A DNA stretch of 64,000 nucleotides from Aldrovandia affinis (lineage: Eukaryota > Chordata > Actinopteri > Notacanthiformes > Halosauridae): positions 1-64,000 of the forward strand of contig JAINUG010000329.1 in NCBI GenBank assembly GCA_029706075.1, in the 5' to 3' direction. Positions 57,977 through 64,000 of the stretch are shown here, piece by piece. Both the position numbers and the translations under genes were made by a program. Under the pieces are notes generated by a model. The model did no database searches, was not told the DNA's origin, and saw only the letters and a list, made by a program, of their open reading frames with translations. How positions within the stretch are numbered: the first letter of the stretch is position 1; every line of letters begins with the position of its first letter.

Positions 57977-58202
57977 GAATTTGCGTTAACGCGTTATTAT
58001 CGCGTTAACTTTGACAGCCCTAAAATATATATATCACATAACAATCATTCACGTAATTCAAAGATTTTATGAAAACCAGCAGTTATTTCCATTGATGGCG
58101 CGAATAACCTCCCTTATTGATTAAATAACATATTCATTATACTTGACTTATAACCAAAGTTTCATCTTTTTCTTGAAACTCTCTCCACCTGAATAATGGT
58201 AA

Positions 58203-59388
58203 AAAAAACATTTTTTTATCTTGTGTCTGGAACCAAATAGAATGGTTTCTGTCTTGCCCAGGTGTAGAGACAATTTATTGTCCAATAAATACTAAACATA
58301 CATGACATACTACATTCTGTGCTCAGTGACTGTTCTACCACATCTTTGTTTTTGTGAGACATGAGTAGGGCAGAATCAACGGCATATAAAAACAAGGGAG
58401 AAGAACAGGCCGATGTCATGTAATTTATGTAAAGTAAAAACAAAAGTGGTCCTAGGATGCTCCCTTGGGAAACTCTACAGCCGATTTCTTTTGGATTGGA
58501 TAGTATTCTGCCCACCTCCACCACTTGGTGTCTACCTGATAGATATGAACACATCCACTGTAATGAGTTTGCATTAAAATCCATAGCCTTGAGCTTAAAT
58601 AAAAGTATTTTGTGCTTTACTGTGTCAAAGGCTTTCTGGAGATCCATCAATGCATCCGTATTGTATCTCTTTAGTGATCTTGTGTTTATGGTATTATGAC
58701 AGTTCTTTTAACCTTTCTGGTACAATATATTATGAGATGGTCACTTACACTATGCGTAAAAACACCACTCTGAAACATTCACTTTATCAGGAATTAAGAT
58801 GAGGTCAATGACAGTTTGACTAGAATCACAGGTTCTTGTGGAGTCTTTGATCAAAGAGTGTAGACTGAAGGTTCTACAAAATCTGGAAAAAGCATTGTGA
58901 GTGGGGCAGATGCTTTTGTTCATGTCTGTATTAAAATCTCCCAATAAAATCACATTTGTGTTTAAAAAGCTATTGCATTTTGTACCAACATTTTCAAGAA
59001 TATGGTAGAAGTAATTCTGGATCGGGGATCTATGCAATGCCCCCACCAGAATTGGGCAAATTCTGGGCAAATGAATGTCCATCCTTACTGTCTCTAATCA
59101 TTTGTGTTCTAAATCTGTCCATACACTGTAACCAATGTATGCTCTCACAAAGATGCACACGCCCCCTCCTTTGCAATTTCTATCCTTCCTAATAATTGAA
59201 TAGTGGACAATCTCCACTTCTGAATCCTTCACAGAAGAGTCTAGCCAAGTTTCGTTGGCACAAAGAATGCCTGCATTTATCTTGTTGGCTAACATGCAGA
59301 TTTTGTCTATTTTGGGCAAAAGACTATAGACATTTAAATGCATGATATTTAATCCTTTGGAATCAGAGAGCTGTCCAAGATCTTTCAC
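58203..59388 (-). pseudogene. LINE B ORF2: endonuclease and RT fragments
   Basis: Minus-strand order: 59388-59098 opens the endonuclease (LNIMHLNVYSLLPKIDKI, CANETWLDSSV, GGGVCIFVRAYIGY). 59082-58750 continues with LLGDFNTDMNKS and DSSQTVIDLILIPDK. 58650-58216 is a shortened RT with MMDLQKAFDTVKHKILLFKL, CRVSQGSILGPLLFLLYINY and LFLYAVDSALLMSHKN, where the catalytic YADD is YAVD. The frame then shifts to SLHLGKTETILFGSRHK near 58.24 kb and stops. The stretch between the endonuclease and the RT palm is missing, and the RT C-terminus is not seen. Loss of a catalytic aspartate and these gaps show an old, dead copy. Confidence 0.85.
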
Positions 59389-59464
59389 TCCCAGTTGTCA
59401 CTATGCCTTTAATTGTATGCCTCTCATCCACCTCCCAGTAGGGATTGTTTGAGGTGTAGAGCAG

Positions 59465-59905
59465 CTAGCAGGATTCTCCGGATGAATAAAATAACTTTTC
59501 AGAGTCGATTTCCTTCTCTGATTCTTTTATATCCTTTAGGGTTAAAATCCTCTGCTCGAGTATGGAGATTTTGTGAGTGAATTCCTTCATGTAATTACAC
59601 TTATCACATTCAAAATTGTCTGTAAACTCACTCGCTTCCACAATTAAAAACAATCCGCAGGAAACACACGGCTTGGGTTTTTCATCCTTCTTTGTATGTT
59701 CACATCCCACAAGGGAAATGTTTGCTTTAGGGGAAGTATAATTGTTGCAACCAAAACCAAAGAGGATCACACGATTAAAAATTAAAAAATTAAATGTACA
59801 TTTAAAATTGCAATTAAAACCGCAAAGGAATAAAATGATGGAATAAAACGATAGAATAAAAATGATAGAATATAAAATGATAGAATAAAACACTCCAGAA
59901 CTCAC
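59465..59905 (-). pseudogene. LINE B ORF1-like region
   Basis: Open 146-codon frame. The first 55 residues are hydrophobic and low-complexity, from repeated ATAGAATAAAA text, and may not be coding. The rest has paired cysteines (CVSCGLFLIVEA, CDKCNYMKEF) followed by a coiled-coil stretch (THKISILEQRILTLKDIKES). A C-x2-C pair plus coiled coil is the usual start of CR1/L2-type ORF1. No esterase or RNA-recognition domain follows. Confidence 0.65.
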
Positions 59906-59940
59906 TCACAGGTAGTCACAAACGTTTCTCAGTCAAACAG

Positions 59941-60142
59941 GTAGCATTAGGGACCTTCAGACAATTCAGGTCACCTGGCCCAAAGCCCATACCTTTCTGG
60001 AGAACCACCCTGCTGAACTCCAGGCGGGTCATGTTGGTTACTCTCGTCTCGGGGATGGTTGGGTTAGGTGCGGCATGGCTGTTATCCCCTCCACCGGCCT
60101 GTGTCCAGCAGTCACTGATCCGGTGGTGCCCCTTGTGGCTGC
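59941..60142. other. GC-rich segment, left of the hAT insertion
   Basis: Compositionally continuous with 61063-61560 right of the hAT, so the two are probably one sequence that the hAT split. An open plus-strand frame spans much of it, but I recognise no protein. Confidence 0.4.
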
Positions 60143-60150
60143 GTCTCCGG

Positions 60151-61054
60151 TAGAGCTGTGACGGTATGACATTTTCACAATATGATAATCGTACTACTCA
60201 ATATCACGGTTTTCGGTATATCACGATATGAGTTTTTAAGCTAAAAAAAAGTATCACACAAAGTTTACAACTCGATCTGTTTATTGTATGGCTCTTTGCA
60301 GATTTATATACCATTTAATTGAAAAATACAACAAAAAATTCAACTGAATATAGATAATTCCTTGTAATTGTACATTTAAATCAATTTAAATCATTCACTT
60401 TGCGAATTAAGCAACATTTTGCTTTACCATGTTATCATCTTATCAGATCTAGTACTATATTTAGCTACTTACTTTTTTGTGGCATACCATCAAGGATAAT
60501 GCTCACCCATGTGGAATGCAAGGTTTGATGTGCTCCCTCCTCTGGCCATTACATGTTTCCCACATTCTCTACAGATGGGAGATTCGTTCTGATCAACAAC
60601 ACCATCTTTTTTTCTGAATCCACACGGATGAAAGAGTTCGCTTTTTGGGGGGATATAATTCGTCATTACAGACCACCTCGGCATCGGAATCAGAGTCGGA
60701 CATCGCACGTTTTATAAGGGACTGCAAATGGAGATTTATGCCGTGTATGGAACCAAATGCTACCTAATAACCTACCAGGGAGGTGTCTGCACATGCGCAG
60801 TCACGTTGTAAACAAAACAAAATGCAAGAACAGCCAAAGAAGTGGTGGGATTAAATGACATTAGCAGACATCCCAGGTCCAGTATTATTTTATTTAATAT
60901 GGGTTATTTAGACATTTTAGTAGGGTAACGGTTGAAATATTTTTCCCCACATGAAAATAGCTTTTGTCAGGTGATTTACTATCATGGTATTTTCTGATAG
61001 TACTATTTCATATTTTAATATCATAGTATACCATCATATACCATCACACCCCTA
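60151..61054 (-). mobile_element. 904-bp hAT derivative with perfect 8-bp target duplication
   Basis: Left end TAGAGCTGTGACGGTAT; right end, complemented, TAGGGGTGTGATGGTAT. GTCTCCGG flanks both sides (60143-60150 and 61055-61062). The interior carries a single BED-finger coding remnant on the minus strand and AT-rich arms with sub-repeats of ATATCA/TACCAT. The transposase core is deleted. Confidence 0.93.
60490..60703 (-). pseudogene. BED zinc-finger remnant of the hAT transposase N-terminus
   Basis: From the ATG at 60703 the text is MSDSDSDAEVVCNDELYPPK. A C-run and A-run near 60645-60655 shift the frame, after which it continues SELFHPCGFRKKDGVVDQNE then CRECGKHVMARGGSTSNLAF and HMGEHYP before a stop. 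C-x2-C and H-x3-H spacing fit a BED finger, the DNA-binding start of hAT transposases. The rest of the enzyme is absent. Confidence 0.85.
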
Positions 61055-61062
61055 GTCTCCGG

Positions 61063-62075
61063 TCCCCGATCCAGCTCTGGTGCCGGTGGTGGTGCCACTT
61101 CCCCCTTCTTCCCCGGGTTCCATGCCAGTCGGATGGCGTAATGGCGGTGTGTCCCAGGAGCTGGACGGGATGCAATCTCCCTTCCCTCTACGAGATTGGA
61201 CTCCACCTAGGAAGACACAGAGGGAGAAACAACACACCCAGGAATGGTGTTCCTTCTGGGAGGACAGGAACAAAACCTCTAGTCTCCGGTCCTCTGCATC
61301 CCGCAGGAGTCGTCCAGATCCTGGATGGCACCTGGAGTCTCGGCAGGGGTCTCCTGGGGTGCTGTCCTGGCTTTGGCGCTTTGGGGTTTGGCACTTACAG
61401 TTTGGTACCCAATTGCCCCCAAAGCGCTAGGTGGAGTCCGGCCTTGTCCACTGGCCTGGGGTTCAATCAGAGCCGCGGTCAAGCCACTACTGCTCCAGTA
61501 TCACCTCCAGGCACTCAAGTGCAGATGGAAAGGAGATGTAGCAGGAGAGATAGAAAGGTGAGGAAAAAGTGAAAGGTGAGGAAGCATGCTCTGGTTAAAC
61601 AATAGACGAAAAACCCACTGAAACTGAAACTGAAACCCAGTGAGTGCTGAATAAAAAACTGAAAGATTCCAGCTCGTCAAAGCCAGACAAAATGGACGAA
61701 ACCATTACAGCGATCCTGGGGCAATACCACAAGGACACTGCTGCCTAATCACCACAGCCGTCAGTAACACGGTGTCAGAGATTAGAAGGATCAGAGATCA
61801 CTATTGGAAGTATCGGTTAGATATTTTATCTACATGATTCGTATTTTATACAATTATCCCAAGGCCTCGATTTTAGTTAACTCCTCCCACTGAAAAACAC
61901 ACAGAGAACTGTCTACTTGCAATCCCTATCCAATGACAGTGCTCCTAGCTGAATTTGTCACCGATTAGGGTGTGGTTTCTATACAAATGGGAATGGCTCA
62001 TACACCAATGCGAGTGCAAAAAATGATGCATAGCTACCTAACAAGCTATCAAACTAGTATTATGTTCTACGAACT
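61063..62075. other. No gene recognised
   Basis: GC-rich to about 61560 with open plus-strand frames of up to 143 codons but no recognisable domain; AT-richer after that. The phrase AGTCTCCGGTCC recurs at about 61271. Confidence 0.45.
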
Positions 62076-62652
62076 TGTTACAATGTGAATGCAGACCTGG
62101 ACCCAAACGCAGACTCGGAACGGAGTTAGATTGCGCTCCACACAGGAGGCGTTTAATAACAAGAAAAAAAGGTGACTGGAAATAACAGTCAAAACGCAGG
62201 CAAAACAGAATTAGCAGGACAGCTACAAAACTAGTAACAAACTAACAAACAAACGAACAAACCAAAATATCAACTAGTAAACAAACTAACAAACAAACGA
62301 ACAAACCAAAATATCACGGGCAGAAATCGAACAGGCAAGATGGATAGACAGGGGGAAACGAACGAGAGCCGTACGAGGAAAACAAGTACGGATTGGCACT
62401 AGAGTGAGTGCGTGCTGATCTTAAATAGAAAAGGTGAAATAACTAAATTGACACAGCGTGCAAAATGTGCAGGGGAGTGAGTGTGACAGGCTGAGACTAA
62501 CGAGGGGAAACAGGGAACAGAATGCGGAAACGGAGAACCGCGCCCCGCAACAATGACGACACAGGGTGAAAGCAAAAACAAGACATGACACGTAAGGAAC
62601 GGAATAGCAAGAAACACAAGGGAGGTGGACAAGACGGGACTGCGATGTTACA
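62076..62652 (-). mobile_element. 3' LTR of a second Ty3/gypsy element
   Basis: Read on the minus strand it begins TGTAACATCGCAGTCCCGTC and ends CTGCATTCACATTGTAACA, with TG…CA ends. The interior has a TATA-like TCTATTTAAGATC at about 62415-62427. Beside its start lies a purine tract, the complement of CCCCCCCCTCAACGGGAGCC at 62656-62675. About 577 bp. A 43-bp block around CTAACAAACAAACGAACAAA repeats once at about 62240-62320. The 5' LTR lies outside the window. Confidence 0.85.
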
Positions 62653-62663
62653 GTACCCCCCCC

Positions 62664-64000
62664 TCAACGGGAGCCTCCTGGCGACCCACCAGGTCTACTC
62701 TTCTCAGGGTGGGTCCGGTGGAAGTCCCGAATGAGGGAGGGGTCGAGGATGAGCTGGCGGGAAATCCAGCTCCTCTCTTCGGGACCATAGCCCTCCCAGT
62801 CCACCAAATATTGGTAGCCCCGACCCCTGCGACGAATGTCCATGATGCGCCGGACAGTGTAGGCTGGAGCGTTGTCGATGATCCGGGGGGGCGGAGGGGG
62901 AATGGCCGGAGGGCACAGAGGACTGGACGTGACGGGCTTGATTTTGGAGACGTGGAAGACGGGGTGGATCTTGAGGGCTGTAGGGAGTTTGAGTCTGACA
63001 GCAGAGGGGTTGATGATGGATTCTACCTGGTAGGGACCGATGTAGCGTGGCTGGAGTTTCTTGGACGTGGACTGAAGGGGAATGTCTGAGGTGGAGAGCC
63101 AGACCTGCTGTCCCGGAGAGTACTGGGGGGCTGTGGTGCGGTGGCGGTCCGCCAGACGCTGAGTGCGAGCTGTGGAGCGGCGGAGTGCAGAGCAGGTGTC
63201 CTCCCAAATCTTCCTACAGCGCCGGATGTGGGCTTGCACCGACGGGACGGAAATCTCCACCTCCTGGGCCGGGAACAGGGGAGGCTGATACCCTAGGGAG
63301 CACTCAAAGGGAGAGAGACCGGTGGCAGAACTGGTTAGGGAATTGTGTGAATACTCAACCCAGGGTAGCAGTTTGCTCCAGGAGGAGGGATTCCGGTCCG
63401 TGATGCAACGAAGTGCAGTCCCAAGGTCTTGGTTGGCCCTCTCGGTCTGGCCATTAGTCTGGGGATGGTAGCCGGAGGATAGGCTGGCAGAGGCCCCCAG
63501 GGCCTGGCAAAACGATCTCCAGACATGGGAGGAGAATTGAGGACCACGGTCAGACACCACGTCTACGGGAATCCCACATAAACGCACCACGTGCTGGACC
63601 AGGAGCTCTGCGGTCTCCGAGGCTGAGGGAAGCTTGGGAAGGGGAACAAAATGGACCGCCTTGGAGAACCGGTCGACAATGGTCAGAATAGTATCGTTAC
63701 CTTCCGAGGGGGGGAGTCCACAGACGAAGTCCAGTCCGATGTGACTCCAGGGACGACCCGGGACAGGCAGGGGGCGGAGGAGACCACTGGCGGGCTGGTG
63801 GGATGCTTTGCTCCTGGCACAAATGGTGCATGCCAGTACAAACGCCCGGGCGTCCGCGCCCATGGACGGCCACCAAAAACTGCGTTTAAGCAGCGACAGG
63901 GTGCGCTGGATCCCGGGGTGGCAGGCCATACGGGAGGAGTGCGTCCACTGCAGGACCTGGGAACGGACGGAATCTGGGACAAACAGGTGAGAACTGGGGT
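62664..64000 (-). CDS. Chromovirus (Ty3/gypsy) pol C-terminus: integrase with chromodomain
   Basis: Open from the window edge to the stop at 62664, with no internal stop; upstream coding continues past 64000. It contains the zinc-binding region ([30 protein letters not shown]), the DDE core ([51 protein letters not shown]), the [20 protein letters not shown] segment and a C-terminal chromodomain ([33 protein letters not shown]). Chromodomains steer integration toward marked chromatin. All three catalytic acids are visible. Because the frame is open and the LTR is well preserved, this copy may be young, but most of it lies beyond the window. Confidence 0.95.
   Translation of the reverse strand, partial: PSSHLFVPDSVRSQVLQWTHSSRMACHPGIQRTLSLLKRSFWWPSMGADARAFVLACTICARSKASHQPASGLLRPLPVPGRPWSHIGLDFVCGLPPSEGNDTILTIVDRFSKAVHFVPLPKLPSASETAELLVQHVVRLCGIPVDVVSDRGPQFSSHVWRSFCQALGASASLSSGYHPQTNGQTERANQDLGTALRCITDRNPSSWSKLLPWVEYSHNSLTSSATGLSPFECSLGYQPPLFPAQEVEISVPSVQAHIRRCRKIWEDTCSALRRSTARTQRLADRHRTTAPQYSPGQQVWLSTSDIPLQSTSKKLQPRYIGPYQVESIINPSAVRLKLPTALKIHPVFHVSKIKPVTSSPLCPPAIPPPPPRIIDNAPAYTVRRIMDIRRRGRGYQYLVDWEGYGPEERSWISRQLILDPSLIRDFHRTHPEKSRPGGSPGGSR

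Larger units (their letters stand above)
43977..58022. mobile_element. hAT element expanded to 14 kb by nested insertions
   Basis: Left end TAGGGCTGTCAAGCGATTAA at 43977; right end, complemented, TAGGGCTGTCAAAGTTAACG at 58022. Flanks AAATAGAT (43969-43976) and AAATATAT (58023-58030) are an 8-bp duplication with one difference. The left arm (GATTAATCGCATGATTGTCC, CAATTAACAACCCAAAAC) and right arm (GCGTTAACGCGTTATTATCG) are the two characteristic ends of a common fish hAT family. No hAT transposase remains. The original element is about 2.0 kb of left arm plus up to 0.4 kb of right arm; the rest is LINE A and its own insertions. Confidence 0.88.
43790..59940 (-). mobile_element. LINE B: outermost element of the nest, split by a 14-kb hAT
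   Basis: The right part (58.03-59.94 kb, minus) carries ORF1-like, endonuclease and RT pieces. The left part (43.79-43.97 kb) reads on the minus strand as a LINE 3' end: a GAGGACCACAATGGAAATAAG-type start near 43.94 kb, then a T-rich stretch, then ATTGTCAAATAAAACTACTA and a (CTA)n tail at about 43793. Both parts are in the same orientation and meet exactly at the hAT target duplication, so the simplest reading is one LINE interrupted in its 3' region. Continuity is inferred and not proven. The tail resembles that of the LINE at 12.5 kb. Confidence 0.6.

Overview
The window is vertebrate genomic DNA, almost certainly from a ray-finned (teleost-type) fish. It has spliced exons, AATAAA signals, tRNA-derived SINEs, microsatellites, and the mix of Tc1/mariner, hAT, Harbinger, piggyBac, L1/Tx1, CR1, L2, Ty3/gypsy and endogenous retrovirus sequence typical of fish genomes. 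I cannot name the species. There are no bacterial genes or operons. Apart from one spliced host-like gene near the left end, every coding region I can support belongs to a mobile element.

Layout. 1-2.39 kb is a satellite-like array of about 8.6 units of 272 bp, each built from four related monomers of about 68 bp. It abuts 2.39-4.07 kb, the 3' half of a five-exon gene of unknown function. 4-14 kb holds Tc1, Harbinger, SINE and LINE remnants in otherwise unrecognised sequence. 14-17 kb has no recognisable gene. 17-20 kb holds a SINE with a long target duplication and a broken retroviral env whose body carries a LINE tail that itself carries a SINE. 21.44-26.11 kb is a complete hAT transposon with perfect 8-bp target duplications and a spliced, recently broken transposase. 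28.5-34 kb is a decayed L1/Tx1 LINE followed by a 318-bp hAT MITE. 35.2-36.5 kb may be a solo LTR. 37.4-43.7 kb has L2, CR1 and Tx1 LINE remnants.

43.8-59.9 kb is the highlight, a nest of five elements. An old LINE (B) is split by a hAT element, which is split by an L2-like LINE (A), which is split by a full-length Ty3/gypsy element, which is split by a piggyBac-type element. Target duplications fix three of the four insertions: AAATAGAT/AAATATAT for the hAT, CTAGT for gypsy and TTAA for piggyBac. 60.15-61.05 kb is another hAT with a perfect 8-bp duplication. 62.08-64 kb is the 3' LTR and integrase-chromodomain end of a second Ty3/gypsy (chromovirus) that runs off the window.

How the parts relate. 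They do not form one pathway; the window is a record of successive insertions. Two partnerships can be read directly. The 3' tail of the L2-like LINE at 37.4-39.4 kb is shared with SINEs at 11.8, 21.8 and 28.1 kb, as expected if the LINE machinery mobilises the SINEs. The deleted hAT, Tc1 and piggyBac copies keep terminal repeats but lack working transposase, so they would need an enzyme supplied in trans. Family names rest on recognised motifs, not database searches.
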